DNA of 54,323 nucleotides from Lachnospiraceae bacterium (GCA_022793065.1 JAAWCE010000093.1:1-54323); one strand, 5' to 3'. Positions 1 through 9,462 are shown, numbered from the stretch's first letter. Notes: generated from the sequence alone by a model not told the origin. Program-made: numbers and translations.

Positions 1-137
1 AACTCATGAAACGGAGAAATCCTGCTTTTATTATATTGATTTTCTTGTTTTGGTATTATTCAACAATAAGAGAAAGGAAAAAACCATTATTACAAGATAT
101 TTTTCACAAAGTTCGTGTCACTAACTTGACACAAGGG
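1..137. other. Non-spmA sequence abutting truncated spmA; possible mobile-element end
   Basis: These first bases do not encode the N-terminal half that SpmA should have here. The stretch is AT-rich and ends with a perfect 6-bp inverted repeat, GTGTCA (115-120) and TGACAC (127-132), a few bases before recognisable spmA codons begin. A hairpin-like end next to a broken gene is what an insertion-sequence terminus looks like, but no transposase lies in the window, so this is inference. The reading frame runs from base 6 through this stretch into spmA, giving a hybrid frame of unknown expression. Confidence 0.35.
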
Positions 138-719
138 GGATTGAAAGCCATGGAGGAACTGGCAAAGCTGGAGGCACAGCGGGGGAATCCGGAGTATTTG
201 GAGGGCGGAAAGGCAGAGCTGGGGCTTAATGTGCAGCGTACTGAAAGAGGGTACATATATGCCGAACACTCGGAAAATGGTTCTGCGGAAAGACACCGCA
301 GAGGGCAGGGGAGTATAAGTTCCGGAATGAAGAGAACTGACAGAGACATGCAGCAGGAAAATATGGCAAAAGGCAGAAGGGCAAGCAATGAAATGTGTAC
401 ATTTTTAATCCTTAACATTTCTTCTTTGCAATTAATTCCAGTGAATATGATTGCATATAGGGCTCAATACGGCAGTGCAAATCCCACTGCCATTATCGTT
501 CCGGCCATTGTTGCGACGTTGTTCAGCTCCCTTGTGGCGGTGGTGTACTGCAAAATGAAAGATTGCACAGCCCGTCATAAAGTATATGGTACAGATGAAT
601 TGACAGTCAGTGAAAGAAAGCAGAAAATCAGAACAAATGTTTACTTATGGAAGGAATCAAAGCAGGCGGATCTCTTGCCGCAAGAAAGAAGAAAGAACAG
701 GGGAGGGAAAGCGATATGA
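138..719 (+). pseudogene. spmA: Spore maturation protein A, C-terminal part only
   Basis: SpmA is a membrane protein that acts with SpmB in spore core dehydration. The frame shows the SpmA features G-L-K-A-M-E-E-L near its start and, later, NEMCTFLILNISSLQLIPVN with a following membrane segment (IIVPAIVATLFSSLVAVVY). Between them lies an unusually long polar loop of about 70 residues rich in Gly, Arg and Glu. The family is normally about 190-200 residues, and the first ~90, with the N-terminal membrane helices, are missing because unrelated sequence lies upstream. The stop overlaps the spmB start as ATGA, so translational coupling is intact. A fused in-frame ORF from base 6 exists, but a working SpmA is unlikely. 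The missing half could lie beyond the window if an insertion split the gene. Confidence 0.7.
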
Positions 720-1243
720 ATGTATTAGCGCATCTTTCAGATATTGTAATCCCCATTTTGATCTTTTTTATCGTAGGCTATGGTTTTGTTTCCAAAGTAA
801 AAGTGTATGAGACCTTTTTAAAAGGAGCAAAAGATGGTCTGAAAATAGTCGTTGACATTGTGCCTACATTAATTGGGCTGCTGGTGGCGGTAGGGATGCT
901 GCGGGCGTCCGGCTTTTTCGACTTGCTGGGAACACTGTTTGGGCCTGTGACCACAGCCGTAGGTCTGCCTGCCCAACTGATGCCTCTGCTGGTGGTGAAA
1001 CTGTTCTCGTCTTCCGCAGCCACAGGGCTTGTGCTGGATATTTTCAGAACCTCTGGACCGGATTCCTATGCGGGAATGTTGACCTCCATACTGATGAGCT
1101 GCACGGAGACGGTATTCTACACAATGAGCGTGTACTTTCTGGCAGCGAAGGTGACGAAGACCAGATATACCTTGACCGGGGCGCTGCTTGCCACCCTGGC
1201 GGGGACGGTGGCCAGTGTGGTGCTGACCAGATGGATGACATAA
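716..1243 (+). CDS. spmB: Spore maturation protein B
   Basis: This 175-residue integral membrane protein is the partner of SpmA in spore core dehydration. Family signatures include the N-terminal helix (SDIVIPILIFFIVGYGF), the segment V-Y-E-T-F-L-K-G-A-K-D-G-L, and a C-terminal half with LMPLLVVKLFSSSAATG and S-C-T-E-T-V-F-Y-T. The length is normal for SpmB. The start was chosen at the ATG that overlaps the spmA stop by four bases and follows GGGAGGG. An in-frame upstream ATG at 647 would add 23 charged residues inside spmA and has no support. The gene looks intact although spmA upstream is broken, so its expression may depend on whatever lies left of the window. Confidence 0.92.
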   Translation: MNVLAHLSDIVIPILIFFIVGYGFVSKVKVYETFLKGAKDGLKIVVDIVPTLIGLLVAVGMLRASGFFDLLGTLFGPVTTAVGLPAQLMPLLVVKLFSSSAATGLVLDIFRTSGPDSYAGMLTSILMSCTETVFYTMSVYFLAAKVTKTRYTLTGALLATLAGTVASVVLTRWMT

Positions 1244-1407
1244 AAAATCAAGATAATTTTTAGGCATTAAGGCATGGAAATGTTCGGTATGCTTTCTTAA
1301 GATGTGCAGAAGCTGAACGTCTCATGAAGTGCATCTGTCGGTTTCGGGTGTGTATAGGTCTGCTGGCAGCCTTTCACCTTGTATTTTGTGAAATCCTAAA
1401 GATGGGA
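1244..1407. other. Intergenic region between spmB and the lyase gene
   Basis: No coding frame or clear terminator was recognised here. The stretch separates the sporulation pair from the next gene's promoter. Confidence 0.4.
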
Positions 1408-1437
1408 TTGACAGAACTTGTGCCCCTTATATATAAT
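1408..1437 (+). promoter_or_regulatory. Promoter of heparinase-like lyase gene
   Basis: TTGACA, an 18-base spacer and TATAAT form a near-consensus vegetative promoter. Transcription would start near 1444, giving a leader of about 150 nt. No riboswitch family was recognised in that leader. Confidence 0.65.
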
Positions 1438-1593
1438 TGTGACAATTACTTAATAAAACACAAGTGCGGTCTTGTAACAGACATGCAGAATTGATTGTAC
1501 ATGGGGCTTGTTCACTAAGTACAAAGTGGTATAGCCGCCTGGCTCCACGGCTTTCACATGGTACATGACGGAAAGAGGAGGTTTTAACTGGTT

Positions 1594-3330
1594 ATGAGGG
1601 AATTACTGGGGCAGATTGCCGATTTCAAAACGGAGTATGAAAGGGAGGCCTTAAGGCTGGCGCAGGAACTGCGGGGGCAGAAAATGCCGGAGCTTACGGA
1701 GGCGCTTTTTGCGGAGTTTGAAAAAAATGGGAACCGTCTGCGCTATGAGGCGGCTTATTTTGGCAGGAGAAAATTTCTCTCGGTCTTTGGGCTTGTGAGT
1801 GTGATGAAGCACAGGGATGAGGATCTTCGGAAACTGGAGGAGGTCTTATTGGAAATCTGCGGGGAGGAATGTTGGGCGTTGCCCGCCCATGTGGACAGGC
1901 ATAATAACTCCCACTGGCGGATCACCATAGACCTTTTTGCCAGCGAGACGGCACAGACCCTTGCACAGCTTGTTACGCTATTAAAAGGCAGTCTTTCGGA
2001 GCATGTGAAAGGAGTCGTGGAGAGGGAGGTGAGGGCGCGGGTTTTGGAACCGTTTATGGCGTCGCAGGCGCCGTACTCCGGCTGGGAGAGAAGCGAAAAC
2101 AACTGGAACGCCGTGTGCTGCGGGAATATCGGAAGCGCAGCGCTTTTTTTGTTAAATGAAGGGACTGAAAGGAGATCGCTTGTGGAGCGCATTGCTCATG
2201 CCTTGACATGTTGCTATCTGAAAGGTTTCGGGGATGACGGCGCCTGTGAGGAGGGGCTGGGCTATTGGGCATATGGGTTTACATACTACACCCTGTTTGC
2301 AAGGCAGTTAAGGGAGGCATACCCGGATATGGATATTCTGTCGGGGAAAAAGTTGGAGACCATTGCCTGCTTTCAGCAGAAGTGTTATTTTAGCGGTGGG
2401 AGAACTATCAACTTTTCAGACAGCAGTTGCTTTGAGCCGTATTTTATGGGCCTAACCTGCAGTTTGGCGTATGAGTTTGACAGTGTGTGCTTTCCTGATC
2501 CTGAATTTGCCCGCAGACTGGGGCAAGATAGTTGCTGGCGCTGGGTCGGAGTCTACTGGGACTGGTATTGGACAGGCAGATTTCTGGAGACAGTGTGGGA
2601 AACACCAAAGACTCTGGCGGATTGCAGCGATGAAATCTTTCCGGATGTGCAGTGGGCTGTTTTCCGGGGAGCGTGGGGAAGTGCTGCTGCCGTAAAGGGT
2701 GGACACAACGAGGAATCCCATAACCACAATGACGTGGGAAGTTTCTTTTATTTGGCGGATGGGGAGGCGTTTTTGGACGATTTGGGCTGCGGCGAGTATA
2801 CGAAGGATTATTTTTCGGACAAAAGATATACCGTCTTCTGCAATCGGGGAGCAGGCCATAATATCCCCTTGATAGATGGCTGTGACCAGTGTCCCGGCAG
2901 GGAATACCGCGCGGAAAGCTTTGACGTTCCTGAGAAGGGGACTGCGGTGGTCCGGTTTGAGGCGGCTTACGGGCAGCCATACCTGAGGCGGCTGGAAAGG
3001 CGGTTGCATCTGGAGAAAACCACAGGGGAGCTTGCCGTGACGGATGTGGCGGAGACGGACAGAGCGGTGGAATTTAAGGAAAATCTTGTCACCAGGCTTC
3101 CGGTGACTGTAGAGGACGGGCAGATCGTGATCCACGGAAGAAAGCACTTTGCCAGAATCGTGCTCCGGGGCGTCTGTGGAGAGATTGAGCAACAGGAAGT
3201 TTGTCATGTCAATCACCAGGGGGAGCCGGAGCAGGTTCATGTCCTGCAGTGGAAAGTGGAGCCCCGGCAAATAGGGGAAGGTCAGGGTTATGTCTATATG
3301 AGTGACTTTACGGTTTCATTGGATATATGA
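1594..3330 (+). CDS. Heparinase II/III-family polysaccharide lyase (cytoplasmic oligosaccharide lyase)
   Basis: This 578-residue protein has the two-part architecture of heparinase II/III-like lyases: an alpha-helical toroid (about residues 1-330) followed by a beta-sandwich domain. The family motif spans the domain junction, G-G-H-N-E-E-S-H-N-H-N-D-V-G-S-F-F-Y, followed by a D-D-L-G-C-G-E-Y-T element. An N-terminal R-H-N-N-S-H-W also fits the toroid active cleft. There is no signal peptide, so it probably cleaves imported uronic-acid oligosaccharides by beta-elimination inside the cell. The substrate cannot be told from sequence; alginate-, heparin- and rhamnogalacturonan-type oligosaccharides are all possible, and the surrounding pectin-type genes favour the last. 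The GAGGAGG ribosome site lies 12 nt from the ATG, slightly far. The gene stands alone with its own promoter. Confidence 0.8.
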   Translation: MRELLGQIADFKTEYEREALRLAQELRGQKMPELTEALFAEFEKNGNRLRYEAAYFGRRKFLSVFGLVSVMKHRDEDLRKLEEVLLEICGEECWALPAHVDRHNNSHWRITIDLFASETAQTLAQLVTLLKGSLSEHVKGVVEREVRARVLEPFMASQAPYSGWERSENNWNAVCCGNIGSAALFLLNEGTERRSLVERIAHALTCCYLKGFGDDGACEEGLGYWAYGFTYYTLFARQLREAYPDMDILSGKKLETIACFQQKCYFSGGRTINFSDSSCFEPYFMGLTCSLAYEFDSVCFPDPEFARRLGQDSCWRWVGVYWDWYWTGRFLETVWETPKTLADCSDEIFPDVQWAVFRGAWGSAAAVKGGHNEESHNHNDVGSFFYLADGEAFLDDLGCGEYTKDYFSDKRYTVFCNRGAGHNIPLIDGCDQCPGREYRAESFDVPEKGTAVVRFEAAYGQPYLRRLERRLHLEKTTGELAVTDVAETDRAVEFKENLVTRLPVTVEDGQIVIHGRKHFARIVLRGVCGEIEQQEVCHVNHQGEPEQVHVLQWKVEPRQIGEGQGYVYMSDFTVSLDI

Positions 3331-3424
3331 CAAATGTAATATCCGAAATCTATCAAAAGTCAGGAACCTGTGTAGAAGGACACCACTGCCGGATTATGCG
3401 CAGCATGCGGAGAATTATCCCGGC

Positions 3425-4093
3425 TTACTTATATATGAGATGCTGCAGCCTGTTATCGACGACAAATTTCTTTTTTCGCGGGTCGCCTTCTGCACGGTAA
3501 ATGGATAAACTCTCTAAATCAAATATGGAACTCCAAAGGGTTTCAAAGTCTGGTTCATTGTCATATTGGCACATAAAGCCATAATTGCCTTTTAAAAGTT
3601 GTTTGGTAGTTTCGATGTAATCGCCTTTTATTTGTCCTGAAGAAAAACTATCTATAACCACCTTATAACGTTTACAAGAATCATAATCATTCTCATTTGT
3701 ATCATTATAAGGCTTCATTTCATCAGAAGTAAAACTATTGACAGTACAAACTATCTTATCTCCATGAAAGATTTCTGCTTCACGGATTTTTTTGATGGTG
3801 GGCGTACATTCCACTACTACCATTCTGCCGCATTTATCCGCAAGTAAAATATTACAGTTAGAGGCTATTGGCAGATTATAAAGCTGCGAAATAGCCTGTT
3901 CTGTAGTATCTGCTTTTTCAAGCAAATATCGTACAATAAAACAAGAGTTAAATCCTGGCTTTATCTTTTCAAGGCTAGTCTTTACAAATGTCATTGCCAC
4001 GGCAAGTCCGTGTTCGTTCAAGCCCTCTTCTCCATTAATGAAAGAAGATGTGGTGATCGTCGTATTTGGAAAATGAGGGGAAATGATTGACAA
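3425..4093 (-). pseudogene. C45-family acyltransferase/amide hydrolase, 5'-truncated
   Basis: The protein resembles the C-terminal three quarters of the C45 family (acyl-CoA:6-APA acyltransferase-like, Ntn hydrolases). Visible marks are E-G-L-N-E-H-G-L-A-V-A-M, G-F-N-S-C-F-I-V-R-Y-L-L-E-K, the ADKCGRMVVVEC strand and C-T-V-N-S-F. The family's N-terminal segment with the nucleophilic Cys and the GRNxD-like motif (about 80 residues) is absent. The open frame begins at a TTG with in-frame stops just upstream, and the upstream frames show no match to the missing part. The homology break falls near 4090, where a plus-strand promoter for the polyamine operon also begins. A functional enzyme is unlikely without the catalytic Cys. 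A shorter unrelated-start protein cannot be excluded. Confidence 0.6.
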
Positions 4094-4115
4094 AACCCCT
4101 GCTATCCCTTATAGT
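4087..4115 (+). promoter_or_regulatory. Candidate promoter of potABCD
   Basis: TTGACA, a 17-base spacer and TATAGT. It points toward potA and would give a leader of about 345 nt. It overlaps the point where the C45 hydrolase homology stops on the other strand. Confidence 0.5.
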
Positions 4116-4466
4116 TATTTCATTGCGATTGTATCTGAAAAAGGTCATATTTTCGGAGGTAAGTGTGGCCATAAAAGCGGCTCGGTTTCTTTGCCAAAGT
4201 TTTTCAAGCGGTTTACGGAAGCGCGAAATAATACACCGTCCTTTGCGGGAGGCAATCAGATCAAATCGAGTCGGGTTATGTGTGAGTAACGCAGACACGC
4301 AGCTCAATTACGCCAATGAGCAGAAACATATGTGCTTGAGTGGGCTGTAATGTTGGTTTTGCGTCCGGGAGAAAGTACGTATGACAAACAATGTGAACTC
4401 AAAAGACAAAGAGTTCCGGGGCAGCTTATTCGCGTTTGTTACGCCGCCGCAAAGGAGAAACATCAA
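4116..4466 (+). other. Long untranslated leader in front of potA
   Basis: No convincing gene was found in this 350-nt stretch. A 68-codon plus-strand frame and a 90-codon minus-strand frame cross it, but neither resembles a protein family or has good start signals. It probably combines the leader of the polyamine operon with debris from the truncated hydrolase gene. No known riboswitch was recognised. Confidence 0.35.
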
Positions 4467-5615
4467 TTGAAAAATACAATTATTTCTTTAAAAGATATTA
4501 CCGTTTCCTATGATGGGGAGCAGGTTCTGGGAGGCTTTAACCTGGCCATACGTGAGGGGGAATTTGTCACCCTTTTAGGGCCCTCTGGATGCGGCAAAAC
4601 GACTGCGCTGCGCACCATTGCCGGTTTTATAAAACCGGATGCGGGCGATGTCTTTTTTTATGATCAGAATATTACAAGCCTTCCTCCTCATAAGAGAGAG
4701 GTCAACACTATTTTTCAGAAATACGCCCTGTTCCCGCATTTGAACGTCTATAATAATATTGCTTTCGGCATGCGGTTGAAGGGCTGTAGCGAAAAGCAAA
4801 TAAAAGAGACCGTGCACAGAATGCTGGCTATGGTGGACATGTCCGGTTATGCCCATCGGGGCGTGAGCCAGCTTTCCGGCGGGCAACAGCAAAGAGTTGC
4901 CATAGCTCGCGCGTTGGCCAATGAACCCAAAGTTTTGCTGTTGGACGAACCTTTAGGTGCACTGGATTTGAAATTGCGCAAAGATATGCAGGCAGAATTG
5001 AAAAAAATACAGCAGCAGACGGGTATCACTTTTGTATTTGTCACCCACGATCAGGAGGAAGCACTGTCCATGTCCGATACCGTGGTGGTAATGGACAAGG
5101 GTATGATACAACAGATTGGTACGCCTACGGATATTTATAATGAACCTAAGAATGCGTTTGTGGCGGACTTTATCGGGGAATCGAATATATTGGACGGCAT
5201 TATGTTGGAGGATTACTCCGTAAAATTTGCCGGACATATTTTCCATTGTCTGGACGGCGGTTTTGGCAGTAACACTCCCGTGGACGTAGTGATACGCCCT
5301 GAGGATATCAAGGTAGTGGAGCCGGAATCCACTCTGATCACCGGGGAGGTCACCGCTGTAACCTTTAAGGGAGTGCACTATGAGATCATTGTGGATGTAT
5401 CGGGCTTTAAGTGGATGATACAGTCTACGGAATGTCGTGAGACAGGGGACCGCATAGGGTTGTCTCTTACGCCCAATGATATTCATGTTATGGCGAAGTC
5501 GGAATATTCTGGAACGTTTGGCGATTACAGTACTTTCAGCGATGAAATGGGAGAAGACAAGAATGCTTCCAGTGAGGCTTTGGCGGAAGAGGAGGGGAAT
5601 AACGATGAAATCTGA
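4467..5615 (+). CDS. potA: Spermidine/putrescine ABC transporter ATP-binding protein
   Basis: This is the 382-residue ATPase that powers polyamine import. It has Walker [10 protein letters not shown] at residues 38-46, the Q-loop, signature LSGGQQQR, Walker [12 protein letters not shown] and switch [13 protein letters not shown]-type C-terminal domain follows (V-I-R-P-E-D-I). The length matches PotA (about 380). The TTG start was chosen because AAAGGAG lies 9 nt upstream and the protein then begins directly with the first ABC strand. An upstream in-frame ATG at 4332 would add 45 residues unlike PotA. The C-terminus has an acidic tail and overlaps potB by 11 bases. It is first in a tightly coupled potABCD operon. 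Confidence 0.93.
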   Translation: MKNTIISLKDITVSYDGEQVLGGFNLAIREGEFVTLLGPSGCGKTTALRTIAGFIKPDAGDVFFYDQNITSLPPHKREVNTIFQKYALFPHLNVYNNIAFGMRLKGCSEKQIKETVHRMLAMVDMSGYAHRGVSQLSGGQQQRVAIARALANEPKVLLLDEPLGALDLKLRKDMQAELKKIQQQTGITFVFVTHDQEEALSMSDTVVVMDKGMIQQIGTPTDIYNEPKNAFVADFIGESNILDGIMLEDYSVKFAGHIFHCLDGGFGSNTPVDVVIRPEDIKVVEPESTLITGEVTAVTFKGVHYEIIVDVSGFKWMIQSTECRETGDRIGLSLTPNDIHVMAKSEYSGTFGDYSTFSDEMGEDKNASSEALAEEEGNNDEI

Positions 5616-6432
5616 CTCCAAATTTCTTTCCGCACCTTACACTGTCTGGATGACAATCTTTATTGTACTCCCTATGCTGTTGGTAGGCTATTTTGCCTTT
5701 ACGGATAAATCAGGAAGTTTTACACTGGAAAATATTTTAAGCGTGGGGCAATACTCAAATGTATTTCTGCGCTCTATCTGGCTGGGGGCAGTGGCAACCG
5801 TGATTTCTCTGGGGCTGGGTTATCCTTTGGCTTATGTAATTGCAAAAATGAACGCCAGGCGACAGAATGTTATGGTCATGCTGGTAATGCTGCCTATGTG
5901 GATGAATTTCTTACTGCGTACCTATGCGTGGATGACGCTTTTGGAAGATAATGGATTGATTAATTCGGCATTGGCTGCCGTGGGACTTCCTCAGGTACAC
6001 ATGATTAACACAGCGGGAGCAGTGGTCCTTGGAATGGTTTATAACTATATACCGTATATGGTTCTGCCTCTATATTCAGTCTTGACGAAAATTGATAAAA
6101 GTGTAATAGAGGCAGCGCAGGATTTGGGAGCCAACAGCAGGGAAGTCTTTTTAAAAGTGGTGGTGCCCTTGAGTATGCCAGGGGTTATCTCCGGAGTGAC
6201 CATGGTATTTGTTCCGGCAGTGAGCACCTTTATTATTTCAAAAATGCTGGGGGGAGGCGGAAATCTGCTCATTGGCGACCTGATTGATATGCAGTTTCTG
6301 GGCAGCGCCTACAATCCCAATCTGGGTTCGGCCGTATCGCTGGTACTGATGGTGATGATTCTTATTTGTATGGGCATTATGAACCAGTTCGACGACGGCG
6401 GAGCGGCAGAGGGAGGAGGTATGCTGTTATGA
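5605..6432 (+). CDS. potB: Spermidine/putrescine ABC transporter permease PotB
   Basis: This 275-residue inner-membrane permease is one of the two channel subunits of the polyamine importer. It has about six membrane segments and the EAA loop that docks on PotA near residue 169 ([20 protein letters not shown]). [13 protein letters not shown] is typical of PotB. The start ATG lies inside the last codons of potA behind GGAGGGG. The gene ends in the ATGA overlap that starts potC, so all subunits should be made together. Confidence 0.93.
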   Translation: MKSDSKFLSAPYTVWMTIFIVLPMLLVGYFAFTDKSGSFTLENILSVGQYSNVFLRSIWLGAVATVISLGLGYPLAYVIAKMNARRQNVMVMLVMLPMWMNFLLRTYAWMTLLEDNGLINSALAAVGLPQVHMINTAGAVVLGMVYNYIPYMVLPLYSVLTKIDKSVIEAAQDLGANSREVFLKVVVPLSMPGVISGVTMVFVPAVSTFIISKMLGGGGNLLIGDLIDMQFLGSAYNPNLGSAVSLVLMVMILICMGIMNQFDDGGAAEGGGMLL

Positions 6433-7235
6433 AAAAGGCGGGCGCACGTATTTACACCTTTCTTATTTTTCTGTTTTTGTATGCCCCCATTCTGGTGCTG
6501 ATTGTGTTCTCCTTCAACGACTCGGAGACTGCCAGCCGCACCATATGGGGTGGATTTTCTCTACGTTGGTATCGGAAGCTATTTGAGGATCGATTGATTT
6601 TGGAAGCCCTGTGCAACACGCTGCTGATTGCGGTGGTGTCGGCAGCGGCATCTACGGTATTGGGCACTATGGCGGCAATCGGTATTAATTCCATGAAACG
6701 ACTGCCGAGACGTATTATGATGAATATTACAAACTTTCCTATGGTAAATCCTGAGATTGTCACTGGTGTGTCGCTGATGCTGCTATTTGTGTCTGCGGTC
6801 AGATTGTTCGGTGGGAGAAGCCTGGGAATGGGTTCGCTGTTTGCGGCCCATATTACCTTTTGTCTGCCCTATGTGATTCTGTCCGTGCTGCCCAAACTGC
6901 GTCAGATGGATACAAACCTTTATGAAGCGGCTCAGGATTTGGGGTGCCCTCCGGTGAAGGCTTTTTTCAAGGTAGTGCTGCCGGAAATTATGCCGGGAAT
7001 TGTCACAGGGATGATTATGGCATTTACACTCTCCATTGACGATTTTGTGATAAGTTATTTTACCAGCGGAACCACTCAGACTTTGCCTATTTATATTTAC
7101 TCCATGACCCGGAAACGTATCAGTCCGGAAATCAATGCTCTGTCTACGGTAATGTTCGCGGTAGTGATGGTTCTGCTGATCATTATAAATGCGCGTAATG
7201 CCAGAGATCGGAAGACAGAAAAAGAGAAGATATGA
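6429..7235 (+). CDS. potC: Spermidine/putrescine ABC transporter permease PotC
   Basis: This is the second permease subunit, 268 residues, with an N-terminal membrane helix followed by the PotC-typical F-N-D-S-E-T-A-S. The EAA loop lies near residue 166 (E-A-A-Q-D-L-G-C-P-P-V-K-A-F-F-K-V-V-L-P), and T-L-S-I-D-D-F-V-I-S-Y-F-T follows near the C-terminus. The start is the ATG of the four-base overlap with potB. An earlier in-frame ATG at 6366 would put a highly charged Arg-rich stretch in front and has no ribosome site. The C-terminal tail is basic. Confidence 0.93.
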   Translation: MKKAGARIYTFLIFLFLYAPILVLIVFSFNDSETASRTIWGGFSLRWYRKLFEDRLILEALCNTLLIAVVSAAASTVLGTMAAIGINSMKRLPRRIMMNITNFPMVNPEIVTGVSLMLLFVSAVRLFGGRSLGMGSLFAAHITFCLPYVILSVLPKLRQMDTNLYEAAQDLGCPPVKAFFKVVLPEIMPGIVTGMIMAFTLSIDDFVISYFTSGTTQTLPIYIYSMTRKRISPEINALSTVMFAVVMVLLIIINARNARDRKTEKEKI

Positions 7236-7257
7236 AAGAAGGAGTAGGAGTGTGCAA

Positions 7258-8478
7258 ATGAAAAAAAGGCATTTCATGGGATTATATATGTGTTTGGCTT
7301 TCTGTCTGACGCTCAGTCTGGCTCCGGTACAAAGGGTTCTGGCCGGAGAGAATTCCATTCCTGACAGAACAAATGCGGCTCCAGACAGGGGAGTTACCAT
7401 AAATGTGTATAACTGGGGGGAGTATATTGCCAATGGCACAGACGGTTCACCGGATTTAAATGAGGAATTTACACGGCGGACGGGAATTCGGGTGAACTAT
7501 ACCACCTTTGACAGCAATGAGGCGCTGTATTCTAAGCTGGTTGGCGGGGGCGCCGATTATGACGTAATCATCCCCTCGGACTATATGGTGTCGAAACTTA
7601 TTGATGAAAATATGCTGGCCCAGCTAGATTTTTCCAACATTCCAAATTATCAATACATTGATGAACGATTCCGTGATCCTGACTATGATCCGGGAAGCCG
7701 CCATTCGGTGCCGTACACCTGGGGAGTGGTGGGATTATTTTACAATACGGACTTTATTGAGGATGAGATTACAAGCTGGTCTGCCCTGTGGGACGACCGT
7801 TATGCCGGGAAGATATTGATGTTTGATAACCCCAGAGATTCCTTTGCCATTGCGCAGTTTGTGCTGGGGCAATCATTAAATACCACTGACGAAAATGACT
7901 GGGCGGAAGCGGCGGCGCTTTTAAAACAGCAGAAGCCTTTGGTGCAGGCCTATGTCATGGACCGAATTTTTGACAAGATGGAGAGCAGCGAGGCGTGGCT
8001 TGCTCCTTACTATTCAGGGGACGCGGCGATTCTGGTGGAAAATAGTGACAGTATTCGATTTGTGGTGCCGGAAGAAGGAACCAATTATTTTGTAGATGCC
8101 ATGTGTATTCCCATCACCTCCAGTCATAAGGCGGAGGCAGAAGCCTATATCAATTTTCTGTGTGATCCTGAAATTGCCGGCGCTAACATGAATTATGTGG
8201 GGTATTCCACACCGGAGAGTGCCGCAAAAGCTTATATGGACGAAGAAATGGTAGAGAGTTCCGTTTATTATCCTGACGACAAAATATTGGAGCGCACGGA
8301 GGTATTTGTGAACCTGCCGGAACATATTAGCAAACTGGTGGATCGTTTGTGGGCGGAAGTGAAGATGGGAGGTCCTGGAGACTCTATAGTATTGGTGGCA
8401 ATTATTTTGGGATTTCTGGGCTTGTATATTGCCATTGTGGTCTACAAGCGGCAGAAACGAAAGAGGGAGCTGGCCTAA
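7258..8478 (+). CDS. potD: Polyamine-binding protein PotD with C-terminal membrane anchor
   Basis: The 406-residue extracellular binding protein captures spermidine or putrescine for PotABC. The mature part opens with the PotD signature N-V-Y-N-W-G-E-Y-I and includes P-S-D-Y-M-V, D-N-P-R-D-S and W-L-A-P-Y-Y-S-G-D-A, segments that line the polyamine pocket in the family. A signal peptide covers residues 1-29 (likely cut V-L-A|G). It lacks the lipobox Cys expected for a Gram-positive binding protein. Instead, the last 30 residues form a hydrophobic helix (about 376-396) followed by Lys/Arg-rich K-R-Q-K-R-K-R, which predicts a C-terminal transmembrane anchor. The ATG was chosen over an in-frame one at 7189 because GAAGGAGTAGGAG precedes it. 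Confidence 0.93.
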   Translation: MKKRHFMGLYMCLAFCLTLSLAPVQRVLAGENSIPDRTNAAPDRGVTINVYNWGEYIANGTDGSPDLNEEFTRRTGIRVNYTTFDSNEALYSKLVGGGADYDVIIPSDYMVSKLIDENMLAQLDFSNIPNYQYIDERFRDPDYDPGSRHSVPYTWGVVGLFYNTDFIEDEITSWSALWDDRYAGKILMFDNPRDSFAIAQFVLGQSLNTTDENDWAEAAALLKQQKPLVQAYVMDRIFDKMESSEAWLAPYYSGDAAILVENSDSIRFVVPEEGTNYFVDAMCIPITSSHKAEAEAYINFLCDPEIAGANMNYVGYSTPESAAKAYMDEEMVESSVYYPDDKILERTEVFVNLPEHISKLVDRLWAEVKMGGPGDSIVLVAIILGFLGLYIAIVVYKRQKRKRELA

Positions 8479-8488
8479 TGGCAGCTCC
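8466..8488. terminator. Bidirectional terminator between potD and AraC gene
   Basis: GGAGCTG pairs with CAGCTCC (7 bp, 9-nt loop). The potD stop codon sits in the loop, and the convergent regulator gene ends at the next base. T-rich bases follow on the plus side. Confidence 0.5.
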
Positions 8489-9310
8489 TTAATTTTGACT
8501 TTTGATTCTTACAGTTTTTTGATATTCAGTGGGTGTGGCGCCGATTTCTCTTTTAAATACTCTTATGAAATGCTCATAATTGTCAAAGCCGCAGTCATGG
8601 GAGATTGATTTAATGCTGTTATGGGAGTGCTTAATTCTATGACAGGCAGTGTTTATGCGCAGTTTATTAATATATTGCTTTGGCGTCATATGGTACTTTT
8701 TGTTGAAGACTTGAAATACATAACTTTCTGAAACAGCAAAAAGATCGGTAAAGTCGCTTATTTTTTTGATATAAGCATAATTTTCATTTGCATATTCAAT
8801 GATTCTCTCAGCTTTTTTCTGCATTTTTGCGTCCTGGGCAGAGATACAGATATCCGTCCGTTGAGAGGAATGGTTAAGAATGTCTAAAACGGATGCAAGT
8901 ATTAAGAAGTTGTTTGCGGCATTTTCTGAAAAGTGATCAGCAATATTTTGAATAGTTGCAAAATCAATATCATTTAAACTTAATATTTTATGTTTAAAAC
9001 ATTTCATAAGTTGTTTCTTTGCTTCATTGGTGAAATACATATCAAGGTATCTTTCGGAAAAATGAATACAAATCCCCGAAAAAGGCGTGTCACCTTTGCT
9101 GCTGTGGGTAATGTTTGAGGCGAAAAGAGCTGCGTCTTTGGCAGTTGTGCTGTAATCTGTATTTTCTATTGTTACAGTCCGTGCTCCGTGTTTCAGTATG
9201 TAGATTTCATGGGCCCCATGGCAATGAGAGTAGGGCATAGTCCAGCCGCTGTCAATACTCTCTTGTGATATTTTAAAGCTGTCTATAATACATTGTTTTT
9301 TTATATTCAT
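8489..9310 (-). CDS. AraC-family transcriptional regulator with cupin-type sensor
   Basis: This 273-residue regulator has a two-domain AraC layout. Residues 1-150 carry a cupin-like sensor (P-Y-S-H-C-H-G-A-H-E-I-Y-I, as in sugar-sensing AraC proteins). Residues 170-270 carry two helix-turn-helix units, the second with the classic C-G-F-D-N-Y-E-H-F-I-R-V-F-K-R and the ending G-A-T-P-T-E-Y. It is transcribed divergently from the GH2 gene with about 210 bases between the starts, so it probably controls the GH2-GH43 cluster in response to a sugar. The ligand is unknown. Confidence 0.88.
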   Translation of the reverse strand: MNIKKQCIIDSFKISQESIDSGWTMPYSHCHGAHEIYILKHGARTVTIENTDYSTTAKDAALFASNITHSSKGDTPFSGICIHFSERYLDMYFTNEAKKQLMKCFKHKILSLNDIDFATIQNIADHFSENAANNFLILASVLDILNHSSQRTDICISAQDAKMQKKAERIIEYANENYAYIKKISDFTDLFAVSESYVFQVFNKKYHMTPKQYINKLRINTACHRIKHSHNSIKSISHDCGFDNYEHFIRVFKREIGATPTEYQKTVRIKSQN

Positions 9311-9462
9311 ATTGCGATATCATCCAGTCGTATTAGGGTGTGTATGAAAACAGAAAGCAGTGAAATGTCTCATCTTAATTCTATTATAGGTTTTCGTATC
9401 TAAAAAGCAAGATAAAGTTCAGTTTATATCAATATAATTTGTCAAAATATCAGTATGGTTCA

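Noticed and set aside
4083..4307. Frames on both strands between the truncated hydrolase and potA
   Set aside because: No family resemblance, poor start signals, and they overlap each other; treated as leader and gene debris.
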